Of a stretch of 7,477 nucleotides of DNA, positions 1-6,926 are shown piece by piece. The position numbers and the translations under genes were made by a program. The first letter of the stretch is position 1; the number at the start of each line of letters is the position of its first letter. The notes under the pieces are model-generated. The model ran no database searches, was not told where the DNA came from, and was given only the letters and a program-made list of their open reading frames with translations. This DNA comes from Gammaproteobacteria bacterium (GTDB lineage: Bacteria > Pseudomonadota > Gammaproteobacteria > UBA6429 > Thiohalophilaceae): positions 1-7,477 of the forward strand of contig JAADGZ010000177.1 of NCBI GenBank assembly GCA_013152045.1, written 5' to 3'.

Positions 1-892
1 GGCGATCAAAACCCAGTGCGACACCACTGCAATCGGGTAACCCCTGCTCCAGGGCAGTGAGGAAATGTGTATCGAGTGGCATAACCGGCTGGCCCATCTG
101 TAGCCGACGCTGATTTTCTGCTTCAAAACGCTGACGCTGTTCAGTCGCATTAGCCAGTTCATGAAAACCGTTAGCCAACTCCATGCCATTGAGATAAAGC
201 TCAAAACGTTCGGCCACTTGCCCCCGAATCTGCGCTAACGCAGCCTGAGAAGCCGGATAGTCATAAATAAACACAGGACAATCACGCGGCAGCGCTGGCT
301 CTACCACATGGCTCATCAGTAAATCCAGCCAGGCATCACGCTCATCGCCCAACGCAGGAACATCCAGCCCGTGATGCTGCGCACAGTTCTGCAAAACCGT
401 TATATCTGCATTCAGCGGTTCAAGCCCCGCAAATCGCTGCATGGCCTGCGCATAACTGAAGTACTGCGTGTCTTTGAGAGCTAAGCACTCACTATCCTCT
501 TCATCACCCAGAAGTTCCCGCACCAAGACATCCACCTCGCCCATCAAAGCACGCAAATCAAAACCGATGCGATACCATTCCAGCAGGGTAAACTCCGGAT
601 TATGCCGTCTCCCGGCCTCGGCTTCGCGGAACACCTTGCAGATCTGATAAATCGAACCGCTACCAGCTGCCAATAGGCGTTTCATGGGAAATTCAGGCGA
701 GGAGTGCAGATAGCGCGTTGAGCTAGAAACAGTAAAACTACCGATATGGGGATCGGGTGTAGCCGCCTGGGACAGCAGCGGTGTTTCCACTTCCCATACA
801 TCACGGGCATGAAAAAAGGCCCGCGTCTGCGCCAGCAGGCGGGCTCGTAAACGAAGAATATCGAGAGATGCTGATGGCTGCCAATCAGACAT
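1..892 (-). CDS. epmA: EF-P--(R)-beta-lysine ligase EpmA (PoxA/GenX/YjeA), C-terminus cut off by window edge
   Basis: EpmA is a shortened class II lysyl-tRNA synthetase paralogue. It activates (R)-beta-lysine with ATP and transfers it to Lys34 of EF-P instead of to tRNA. I translated the minus strand from the ATG at 892: 297 codons stay open to the edge, starting MSDWQPSAS. Class II signatures are visible: SPE at residues 65-67 followed by MKRLL, motif 2 as FRE (88-90) with RHNPEFT (96-102), ELANGFHEL (238-246), and motif 3 as SGVALGFDR (289-297) at the very edge. There is no N-terminal anticodon-binding domain, which separates EpmA from LysS. E. coli EpmA has 325 residues, so about 28 are missing here. 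It lies 34 bp downstream of efp on the same strand, so the two are probably cotranscribed. No strong Shine-Dalgarno sequence precedes the ATG, which suggests translational dependence on efp. Identity is very secure. Confidence 0.96.
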   Translation of the reverse strand, partial: MSDWQPSASLDILRLRARLLAQTRAFFHARDVWEVETPLLSQAATPDPHIGSFTVSSSTRYLHSSPEFPMKRLLAAGSGSIYQICKVFREAEAGRRHNPEFTLLEWYRIGFDLRALMGEVDVLVRELLGDEEDSECLALKDTQYFSYAQAMQRFAGLEPLNADITVLQNCAQHHGLDVPALGDERDAWLDLLMSHVVEPALPRDCPVFIYDYPASQAALAQIRGQVAERFELYLNGMELANGFHELANATEQRQRFEAENQRRLQMGQPVMPLDTHFLTALEQGLPDCSGVALGFDR

Positions 893-926
893 AAGATGGC
901 ATAAGCCAGCGTCGATCAAGCCCGCT

Positions 927-1496
927 TCAGTCCTTGGCCCGACCGACATATTCACCAGTACGAGTATCGACCTTGATCATTTCCCCCTCCTCGATGAACA
1001 ACGGCACCCGCACTACAGCGCCGGTTTCACAGGTTGCCGGTTTGCCACCACCACCGGAAGTGTCGCCCCGCAAACCAGGATCGGTTTCACTAATTTTTAG
1101 AATCACATGGTTGGCTGGCGTCACTGCAATGGGATTACCATTCCACAGGGTAACGGAACAAATATCCTGTTCCTTCAACCACTTGATAGCATCCGTCACG
1201 GCATTTTCGTCCGCGCCTACCTGCTCAAAGGTATCAGGATCCATAAAATACCAAGCGTCACCATCGTTATAGAGGTATTGCATATCAGTATCAATAACAT
1301 CCGCAGCTTCAACCGATTCTCCAGACTTGAATGTTTTTTCCAGTACCCGCCCAGTCTTGAGGTTGCGGATTTTGACCCGGTTAAAAGCCTGCCCCTTGCC
1401 CGGCTTGACGAACTCATTTTCAATAATGCTGCAGGGATCGCCATCAAGCATCAGCTTCAAACCACTGCGAAATTCGTTGGTACTGTATGTTGCCAT
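927..1496 (-). CDS. efp: Translation elongation factor P (EF-P)
   Basis: EF-P binds between the ribosomal P and E sites and promotes peptide bond formation at consecutive prolines. The product has 189 residues (E. coli has 188) and begins [14 protein letters not shown], typical of the family. The modified loop reads KPGKGQ, with Lys34 as acceptor of the beta-lysyl group. This matches the lysine-type pathway and not the arginine-rhamnose EarP type used by Pseudomonas. The KOW-like N-terminal domain is followed by two OB-fold domains, and the C-terminal part carries the usual [12 protein letters not shown] segment (about 144-155) and ends in RAKD. A GAGG Shine-Dalgarno sequence (1505 to 1502 on the minus strand) sits five bases before the ATG. 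epmA follows after 34 bp and epmB diverges upstream, so substrate and both core modifying enzymes are together. No EpmC hydroxylase is in view. Confidence 0.98.
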   Translation of the reverse strand: MATYSTNEFRSGLKLMLDGDPCSIIENEFVKPGKGQAFNRVKIRNLKTGRVLEKTFKSGESVEAADVIDTDMQYLYNDGDAWYFMDPDTFEQVGADENAVTDAIKWLKEQDICSVTLWNGNPIAVTPANHVILKISETDPGLRGDTSGGGGKPATCETGAVVRVPLFIEEGEMIKVDTRTGEYVGRAKD

Positions 1497-1527
1497 GTAA
1501 GCCTCGATTATGCTGTTATGCTGTGCA

Positions 1528-1577
1528 AACGCACAAATCCCGAATATTTCATGAATTCACCCGATTAACGCACAAAT
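1528..1577. repeat. 11-bp direct repeat pair between efp and epmB
   Basis: The sequence AACGCACAAAT occurs exactly at 1528-1538 and again at 1567-1577, 39 bp apart. The first copy is partly inside a small palindrome, TGTGC-AAAC-GCACA (1522-1535). Read on the minus strand, each copy supplies TTGTGC, which resembles a -35 box. It may be a regulator site or a local duplication; the sequence cannot decide. Confidence 0.6.
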
Positions 1578-1591
1578 TTATGAAATATCCG
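1541..1591. repeat. 12-bp inverted repeat (one mismatch) between efp and epmB
   Basis: CGAATATTTCAT (1541-1552) is complementary to ATGAAATATCCG (1580-1591) at 11 of 12 positions, with 27 bases between the arms. Each arm starts two bases after a copy of the 11-bp direct repeat, so the two repeat families are interleaved in a regular pattern. The right arm overlaps the candidate -10 box of epmB. An operator for a dimeric regulator is possible; no known regulator consensus was recognised. Confidence 0.55.
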
Positions 1592-1611
1592 AGCTACTAC
1601 GAAAAGAAGCT

Positions 1612-2664
1612 ATGATACCGAAAACCGCCCAACTTTTGCAGATCCCCTCCTCCCAAATCCAGGAAACAATGGAGGAAAAACCCCAAAAAAGAGATAAAAA
1701 CAGGCAAAAACAACTTACGGGGACTCTTCGCAACGCAGATGAACTGCTCCAGCAACTAGCCTTGCCTGCATATCTACTGGCACCGGCCCAGGCCGCCAGC
1801 ACCCATTTCAGCATGCGCGTCCCCGATGCCTGGCTGGCGCGCATAAAAACAGGCGATCTGGATGATCCCCTGCTCCGCCAGATACTCCCCACAGCGGAAG
1901 AATTAAAAAGCCCAGACGATTTCAGTACCGATCCCGTTGGTGATCAGGAGGCACGGGTAGTGCCAGGCCTGTTACATAAATATCAGGGACGGGTACTATT
2001 AATGACTACCGGAGCCTGTGCCATCCATTGCCGCTACTGTTTTCGTCGGCATTACCCCTATGCGGATGACAACTTTTTGACACAACTACCCGCCATACTC
2101 GATTACATTCGCGCAGACAGCAGTATCCATGAAATCATACTCAGCGGCGGTGATCCGCTGAGCCTCAGCAATGGGCGTCTTGCCAGCTTGTTTCAGAAAA
2201 TTCAGACTATTAGCCACATCAAACGCCTGCGTATTCACACTCGCACCCCCGTTGCACTCCCCGGACGCATCGATGAGGGTCTGCTCAAGTTGCTGCAAAC
2301 CATTAAATTACAAACAGTTATCGTCATTCATTGCAATCACCCCAATGAGCTTGATGAACGGGTGCTTGAGACGCTCTCAGACATGCGAAAATGTGGCCTT
2401 ACCCTGCTCAACCAGTCCGTCCTACTGAAAGGGGTTAACGATAACGTGGATACCCTTGTCCACCTAAGTGAACGACTATTTTCAGCCGGAGTGTTGGCCT
2501 ATTATTTGCACCAGTTAGACCGAGTTAAAGGCGCTCAACACTTTGAGGTAGAGGATGCCAAGGCCATCGCCCTATATGAGGTACTACGCCAGCGATTACC
2601 GGGTTACCTTCTCCCCAAACTAGTCAGAGAACAACGCGGAGCAGGCGCAAAAACGCCACTTTAA
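1612..2664 (+). CDS. epmB: EF-P beta-lysylation protein EpmB (lysine 2,3-aminomutase, YjeK)
   Basis: EpmB is a radical SAM, PLP-dependent enzyme that turns L-lysine into (R)-beta-lysine, the substrate of EpmA. The 350-residue product (E. coli has 342) carries the iron-sulfur motif CAIHCRYC (Cys136, Cys140, Cys143) followed by FRRHYPYA, the SGGDP motif (178-182), IKRLRIHTR (203-211), TLLNQSVLL (264-272) and GYLLPKLVRE (331-340). Lys336 is the probable PLP-binding lysine by analogy with clostridial lysine aminomutase. VVPGLLHKY (116-124) is also typical. The N-terminal MIPKTAQ agrees with relatives as I remember them, which supports the ATG at 1612 despite a weak ribosome site (AGAAG). An alternative ATG at 1669 has AGGA four bases upstream. 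Residues 21-35 are unusually rich in Lys, Gln and Glu and look inserted. No clear terminator follows the TAA. Confidence 0.96.
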   Translation: MIPKTAQLLQIPSSQIQETMEEKPQKRDKNRQKQLTGTLRNADELLQQLALPAYLLAPAQAASTHFSMRVPDAWLARIKTGDLDDPLLRQILPTAEELKSPDDFSTDPVGDQEARVVPGLLHKYQGRVLLMTTGACAIHCRYCFRRHYPYADDNFLTQLPAILDYIRADSSIHEIILSGGDPLSLSNGRLASLFQKIQTISHIKRLRIHTRTPVALPGRIDEGLLKLLQTIKLQTVIVIHCNHPNELDERVLETLSDMRKCGLTLLNQSVLLKGVNDNVDTLVHLSERLFSAGVLAYYLHQLDRVKGAQHFEVEDAKAIALYEVLRQRLPGYLLPKLVREQRGAGAKTPL

Positions 2665-2897
2665 GAAATCTGGCTAGACATAGGATATTTTCAGTGTCAT
2701 CAGTGAGCATCCCAAAGAATTCAGTAAAAACACGCTTTTTGCTCGAAATGCGCTCATATTATCACTGATTGACTGATATTCAACCGATTGATTACATGCA
2801 GGATATAAAGGAATATGCCATAATTTCAAATAGTTAAACTTTTTTAGATGGCGTCTTAGTTGTGAAATATGCTATCTGAAATGTCTGGAGAAGATAT
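2665..2897. promoter_or_regulatory. AT-rich spacer after epmB with candidate promoter for the PilZ-like gene
   Basis: This 233-bp stretch holds no coding region that I can support. The best promoter-like element is an extended -10, TGC followed by CATAAT (2816-2824), with no good -35 at the right distance; it would give a leader of about 65 bases. That leader can form a weak stem, AGATGGC (2846-2852) with GCTATCT (2871-2877), just before the ribosome site. An 8-bp inverted repeat ATCAGTGA / TCACTGAT (2699-2706 and 2762-2769) lies further upstream. I see no convincing terminator for epmB, so read-through into the next gene is possible. Confidence 0.35.
2887..2890 (+). promoter_or_regulatory. 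Ribosome binding site that fixes the GTG start at 2898
   Basis: GGAG sits seven bases before the GTG codon at 2898. A nearby ATG at 2896 is in another frame, so the GTG is the best start for the 604-residue reading frame. Confidence 0.7.
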
Positions 2898-4712
2898 GTG
2901 GCCAAGCCACTTGACATAGATATTCCCGAACGCAGTAAAGCGGGTAAAACATCTTTCAATATTCGACCGAAAAAGGTCGAGCAATGGCTGGGCGATCTTC
3001 CCCGCGCTAATCTGGGTGAAACTGCGCGTTTGCTCTACGATGCCCTGTTAAATGTAAACCAGACCATTTACTCCTATCAGGATCGTCTGCGCTTTCTTGA
3101 ATCCATGCGCGAACCCATTCAGTATGTGACTGAATCACTGAAAAAACATTTCATCGGTGCCAGTTACCCGCTGCCCGTGAAAAATCAGAAAATTGCCGCC
3201 GCTACCCGTGAAATCCAGCTCACCATGGCCACGGGCTACAAGATTGCCATTAGCGACTTGCTGACCAGCACATTTATATTTACCGATAAAAAACTGCTGG
3301 CCACACTTTTACATCGCGCCATCACCTACTATGGCCGCACCCTGCTGACCTCCTATCAAATTTATGCCCCCTGTGCGCCTAAAGTCTGGCTGGACCTGCA
3401 CAAACTTTACAGTATTGCTGAGACTCGAAAAGTTGAAAATCAGCCAGTAGCTGACTATCAACGCATCTATGTCGAACGCGCCAGCATCAATGCGGAATAC
3501 AGCCGAACACTGCTACTCGCACTCACTTCTCCCTATAAACTGCGTCAGGGTGAAGTCAGCAAAATTTACTTCACCCTTGAACGCTGGACCCAACATTGCC
3601 AACTCGCCAATATTGATCACTATCGTGATCGGCAACGCGGTTATTTTGCAGTCATGCTGAATCGGGACGCCCCGCCCCGTTCACTTGCTATGACCATGCC
3701 AGAGGACTGCGACCCACAACAGTGCCGAATACTCAATACGGAAAGCCTGGCTGAACTCATTCGCGGTGAAATTCAGGAAACCGAAGATCTCGGCAACACA
3801 ACCATCAGCAGCATTGAACTCTCCCGCCCAGATCTATCACATGACTTGCTGCGCCGTTTGCTGGTTGCCTGGGGAATGGAAACCAAACGTAGTTTCTCGC
3901 GTACCCACAAACAGGAAAAAGTAGAAGTCGGTATCGGCCTAAGTGCGATTCATAAATACATCAGTCGGCGCAAGAACAATAAACAGGCCGACATTTACAA
4001 CAACACAGCCCAGTTTGAAAGCACCATCATAGAAAACATCAATGAGGAAAAACCAGACATCTGGAACATGGTTTATCCAACCGAACTACCTGGCCTTGCA
4101 CCCTTGGTCGAAGAAGAAATCAACCTTGCCACCCCAGAAGATAAAAACAGCCCGGCCTCGCCTTCCTATCAACAGGGCACCTGGACTATTATTAATGAAA
4201 GCGCCGGTGGTTATTGTCTGGAATATCGCAAGGGAAATAGTGCCAAAGCCCAGGTCGGTGAGTTGATTGGCATCCGCCGAAAGAATGGCAATATCTGGAA
4301 ATGGGGCATCGGCGTGATTCGCTGGATGAAATTTTCCAGCACTCGCACCCTGCGCCTGGGAATAGAAATGTTAAATCCAGATGCCGCGGCGGTGGGTATT
4401 CGTTCGCGCGGTTCGCATGCCAGAACATCCGCCTGGCAACGTACCCTGCTGCTACCTGAAATTCCAGCCATCCGACAAGCTGCCAGCCTGCTTACGCCAC
4501 CCGCCCCCTGGCGGGTCGGCAACCAAATCATGGTCAATATCCTGGGCAAAGTGCTGCAGGTACAACTGACTTCAGTCACCCAATGCACCGGCCTATTCAG
4601 TCAATTTCAGTTTAAACTGATTAATCTCAAACATGCTGAAGATGACACCCAGGATGTTTCCGGACATTGGGAACTGGATAAGGACTTTGCCAAAATCTGG
4701 TCCGCAATGTAA
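2898..4712 (+). CDS. Large protein with a split PilZ-like C-terminal domain, upstream of fimX
   Basis: The 604-residue product has no signal peptide or clear membrane segment, so it is probably cytoplasmic. Residues 20 to about 300 look mostly helical and match nothing I can name. The C-terminal part carries both PilZ c-di-GMP signatures: RSFSR (331-335, RxxxR) followed by a beta-like VEVGIGLSA, and NESAGG (433-438, [D/N]xSxxG) within WTIINESAGGYCLEY. In ordinary PilZ domains these lie roughly 20-35 residues apart; here about 97 residues separate them, including a polar, Asn/Glu-rich stretch (about 358-425) that looks disordered. Beta-rich sequence continues after 438 (GELIGIR, WGIGVIRW, LRLGIEML), and another such region lies at 535-577. 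The GTG start is backed by GGAG. fimX follows after 96 bp on the same strand, suggesting a shared role in c-di-GMP control of type IV pili. Ligand binding is inferred, not shown. Confidence 0.75.
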   Translation: MAKPLDIDIPERSKAGKTSFNIRPKKVEQWLGDLPRANLGETARLLYDALLNVNQTIYSYQDRLRFLESMREPIQYVTESLKKHFIGASYPLPVKNQKIAAATREIQLTMATGYKIAISDLLTSTFIFTDKKLLATLLHRAITYYGRTLLTSYQIYAPCAPKVWLDLHKLYSIAETRKVENQPVADYQRIYVERASINAEYSRTLLLALTSPYKLRQGEVSKIYFTLERWTQHCQLANIDHYRDRQRGYFAVMLNRDAPPRSLAMTMPEDCDPQQCRILNTESLAELIRGEIQETEDLGNTTISSIELSRPDLSHDLLRRLLVAWGMETKRSFSRTHKQEKVEVGIGLSAIHKYISRRKNNKQADIYNNTAQFESTIIENINEEKPDIWNMVYPTELPGLAPLVEEEINLATPEDKNSPASPSYQQGTWTIINESAGGYCLEYRKGNSAKAQVGELIGIRRKNGNIWKWGIGVIRWMKFSSTRTLRLGIEMLNPDAAAVGIRSRGSHARTSAWQRTLLLPEIPAIRQAASLLTPPAPWRVGNQIMVNILGKVLQVQLTSVTQCTGLFSQFQFKLINLKHAEDDTQDVSGHWELDKDFAKIWSAM

Positions 4713-4734
4713 ATGACTATCCTTAAAATTATCC

Positions 4735-4762
4735 ATGACAGCCGACTTGAAAATACTATAAT
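4735..4762 (+). promoter_or_regulatory. Candidate sigma-70 promoter of fimX
   Basis: ATGACA (4735-4740, five of six consensus bases) is followed by a 16-base spacer and a perfect TATAAT (4757-4762). Transcription would start near 4769, giving a leader of about 40 bases. It is the best promoter match in the window, so fimX can probably be transcribed independently of the gene upstream. Confidence 0.6.
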
Positions 4763-4769
4763 TTATAGT
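4755..4769. repeat. Palindrome over the fimX -10 box
   Basis: ACTATA (4755-4760) and TATAGT (4764-4769) form a perfect 6-bp inverted repeat around ATT. It covers the whole -10 box and the predicted start site, where a bound repressor would block transcription. AT-rich palindromes also arise by chance. Confidence 0.45.
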
Positions 4770-4795
4770 GATACAAAGTCCCTGCCGCTTTCCCC

Positions 4796-4799
4796 AAGG
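4796..4799 (+). promoter_or_regulatory. Ribosome binding site for the GTG start of fimX
   Basis: AAGG lies nine bases before the GTG at 4809. An in-frame TAA at 4803 rules out any earlier start, and the nearby ATG at 4813 is in another frame. Confidence 0.6.
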
Positions 4800-4808
4800 T
4801 TGTAACGT

Positions 4809-6890
4809 GTGAATGAAAAAAATCTACTGCGAATTCTAACCCTTTTTAATAACTCAGAAGAAGCTGAAACTCTTATCAACATTCTGCGCAATGCAGGGCA
4901 AATTATTCGTGATATTCGCGTCGAGGATGAAGAAGATCTGCACACTGCGCTGGAAGAAAATCCCATCGACATCATTCTGGCGAAAAAAGAAACGCCCCTA
5001 TATAGCGCCAAACAGGCCGTTGAATTTCTACAACGAAGCGATCGTGACCTTCCGCTCATCGTCATTACCGAAGCCGGCCACCCGGCCAACGCCATCGAAG
5101 AATTGCAGGCTGGTGCACGGGACATGGTCGCCAGCGACCAGCCTGAACGGCTCAAGCACATCGTCAATCGTGAAGTCAATGATCTGAAAATTCGTCGTGC
5201 ATTTCGGCGCAATGAACAAATGCTGCTGGAAACAGAAAAACGTACCCATTATCTTATTGATCAATCCCGTGATGCGATTGCCTATATCCATGATGGCATG
5301 CACATCTATGCTAATAACGCTTATCTAAAAATGTTCGGCTATACTGAGCTTGAAGAAATTGAAGGTGTGCCTATCCTGGATATGGTTAGCATCGATGATC
5401 ATCCTGCCTTCAAGGATTTTCTGCGCAAATATGCCAGAGGCCAGAATACCGAAGATACTATTGAGGTTGAAGGCAAACAGGTCAACGGAGACTACTTCAA
5501 CATTATTATGGAATTTTCCCGCGCCAGCATGGAAGGCGAAAGCTGTTCACAGATTATCATTCGTGATCGCTCTGACAGTGAAGAGCTGGAAAAACGCCTG
5601 TATAGTCTAAGCAAACAGGATTTGCTGACCAACCTGTACAACCGCCCCCATTTTCTCGAACAGATCAATAAATTACTCAGGCTCTCAGTCGAAGGCAAAG
5701 CGCACGGTGTCTTGATGTTTATCTCTATCGATAAATTCGACAGCATCCGTGAGGCGGTCGATATCTCTGGTGCCGACCTGCTGCTAGCTGATATTGCCAA
5801 TTTATTGAAATCCCAGATCGGCTACAACTGTATTCTAGCGCGTTATGAAGGCCCGGTATTCAGCTTGTTGTTATACAACATCGACATCGAACAGGCCGAA
5901 GAAATAGCCTCCATACTGTGTAAAGCCATCCACGAACATACTTCTGATATCAATGGCAAGCTGATAAACACCACGGCCAGCATCGGTATTATGCGCATCA
6001 ATGAAACCATCAGTAATAGCCATGAATGCATTAGCCGCGTAGAAAAAGGCTGTAGCGCAGCTCAGAAAGCCGGTGGTGATCAATATTTCGTTTATAACCC
6101 CGCCATTGCCGAACTAGCGGAAAAAGAAAAAATCAATCAATGGGCATTTCTCATCAAAGAAGCCCTTAAGCAGAATCATTTCCATCTGCTGTTCCAGCCG
6201 ATTGTCAATCTGCACGGGGAACCCGGCGCCCATTATGAAGTGCTGGTACGAATGCTGGATGAAAATGGCAAGGAAATGAAACCTAAAAAATTCATGCCCG
6301 CAGCCAATGCTGCCGGGCTAACAAAATATATCGACCGTTGGGTAATTGCCAATATTTTCAAACTACTGCTTGAACGGGAAAAACAAGGACTGCTGACACG
6401 TTTCTTTATCAAGGTTTCCGAAAACTCACTGATTGATCCAGAGTTCATTCCCTGGCTCAGTGAACGCATTCGGGCACTACGACTGACCACTGAAAACCTG
6501 GTCTTCGAACTGGATGAAGATACCGCGCTCAACCATCTCAAACCAGCCAAGATACTCATCGACAGTCTCAAACAACTGCATTGCCGTGTAGCGCTGCAAA
6601 ATTTCGGTGTAGAAAAGAACACCATGGAATCACTTAAACACCTTAAGGTCGACTACATCAAACTGCACTACAATCTCATCCACAATCTAGCGCAAAGTGT
6701 CGAAAACCAGGAAAAAGTCATGACTATTACCAATGCCACGGCAGAAAAAAATATTCTTGCCATTGCCTCGTTCGTCGAAGACGCCAACAGCCTGGCCCTG
6801 CTCTGGCAGTGCCGGATTGACTTTATTCAGGGACATTTCCTGCAGCATCCGGATGCAAAACTTAATTACCGTTTCGAGGATGCTTTTTAA
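4809..6890 (+). CDS. fimX: FimX-type c-di-GMP receptor (REC-PAS-GGDEF-EAL), type IV pilus regulator
   Basis: The 693-residue product matches Pseudomonas aeruginosa FimX (691) along its whole length. The order is a REC-like domain (about 6-125), PAS (about 145-260, with AIAYIHDGMHIYANNAYL), GGDEF (about 265-430) and EAL (about 445-690). All the enzyme or signalling sites are degenerate. The REC acidic pair is Asn14-Asn15 and the phospho-Asp position is Ala58. GGDEF reads EGPVF (347-351). EAL reads EVL (477-479), and metal-site residues are changed: Lys535 for Asn, Gln597-Asn598 for the Asp pair, and Ser654 for Glu. Features tied to ligand binding remain: LFQPIVNL (461-468), EVLVR, FVE (655-657) and QG (674-675). 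It should therefore bind c-di-GMP without making or degrading it, and promote pilus assembly and twitching, as known for FimX. GTG start; own promoter likely; a terminator follows. Confidence 0.94.
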   Translation: MNEKNLLRILTLFNNSEEAETLINILRNAGQIIRDIRVEDEEDLHTALEENPIDIILAKKETPLYSAKQAVEFLQRSDRDLPLIVITEAGHPANAIEELQAGARDMVASDQPERLKHIVNREVNDLKIRRAFRRNEQMLLETEKRTHYLIDQSRDAIAYIHDGMHIYANNAYLKMFGYTELEEIEGVPILDMVSIDDHPAFKDFLRKYARGQNTEDTIEVEGKQVNGDYFNIIMEFSRASMEGESCSQIIIRDRSDSEELEKRLYSLSKQDLLTNLYNRPHFLEQINKLLRLSVEGKAHGVLMFISIDKFDSIREAVDISGADLLLADIANLLKSQIGYNCILARYEGPVFSLLLYNIDIEQAEEIASILCKAIHEHTSDINGKLINTTASIGIMRINETISNSHECISRVEKGCSAAQKAGGDQYFVYNPAIAELAEKEKINQWAFLIKEALKQNHFHLLFQPIVNLHGEPGAHYEVLVRMLDENGKEMKPKKFMPAANAAGLTKYIDRWVIANIFKLLLEREKQGLLTRFFIKVSENSLIDPEFIPWLSERIRALRLTTENLVFELDEDTALNHLKPAKILIDSLKQLHCRVALQNFGVEKNTMESLKHLKVDYIKLHYNLIHNLAQSVENQEKVMTITNATAEKNILAIASFVEDANSLALLWQCRIDFIQGHFLQHPDAKLNYRFEDAF

Positions 6891-6893
6891 ATA

Positions 6894-6922
6894 AATACCC
6901 CGCCGCAAGTTGACGGGGTATT
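6894..6922. terminator. Hairpin terminator between converging fimX and DUF1015 genes
   Basis: AATACCCCG (6894-6902) pairs perfectly with CGGGGTATT (6914-6922) around an 11-base loop, just after the fimX stop. On the plus strand no clean U-run follows. On the minus strand the stem is followed by a U-rich TTATTTAAAAA tract. It probably works best for the leftward DUF1015 gene and may serve both. Confidence 0.7.
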
Positions 6923-6926
6923 AAGT

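Larger units (their letters stand above)
1497..1611. promoter_or_regulatory. Divergent efp / epmB promoter region
   Basis: This 115-bp AT-rich gap separates the start codons of efp (minus) and epmB (plus), so it must hold promoters for both. For epmB the best match is TTCACC (1556-1561), a 17-base spacer and TATGAA (1579-1584), four of six consensus bases in each box; transcription would start near 1591. For efp a weak option on the minus strand is TTGTGC (1575 to 1570), an 18-base spacer and TGAAAT (1551 to 1546). The two candidates overlap, so the genes may be expressed in competition or under one regulator. The repeats listed separately lie inside this area. Promoter positions are inferred by eye. 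Confidence 0.45.

Noticed and set aside
1522..1535. TGTGC-AAAC-GCACA as a CRP site
   Set aside because: CRP sites have TGTGA-N6-TCACA; the spacer and inner bases do not fit.
1507..1536. TTGTGC - 18 bases - CATAAT as an efp promoter on the minus strand
   Set aside because: The predicted start would fall at or past the Shine-Dalgarno sequence (1505 to 1502), leaving the mRNA without it.
934..1568. Plus-strand reading frames of 112 and 153 codons over efp
   Set aside because: They lie antisense to efp, an unmistakable gene, and show no family resemblance.
4747..4752. TTGAAA as the -35 box of fimX
   Set aside because: It is only four bases from TATAAT; at 17 bases the only -10 is GATACA, a weak match. 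ATGACA at 4735 fits better.
4763..5212. A 149-codon minus-strand reading frame opposite the start of fimX
   Set aside because: It is Arg/Ser-rich and overlaps the REC-like region of FimX, which is clearly the real gene by family match; it is a shadow frame.
6233..6625. A 130-codon minus-strand frame, very Ser-rich
   Set aside because: It mirrors the EAL domain coding region of fimX; its composition is that of a reverse-strand shadow.
2898..6890. Direct functional link between EF-P and the c-di-GMP pair through polyproline stalling
   Set aside because: Neither protein has a run of three prolines; the Pro-Pro pairs in the 604-residue protein are too ordinary to support a link.
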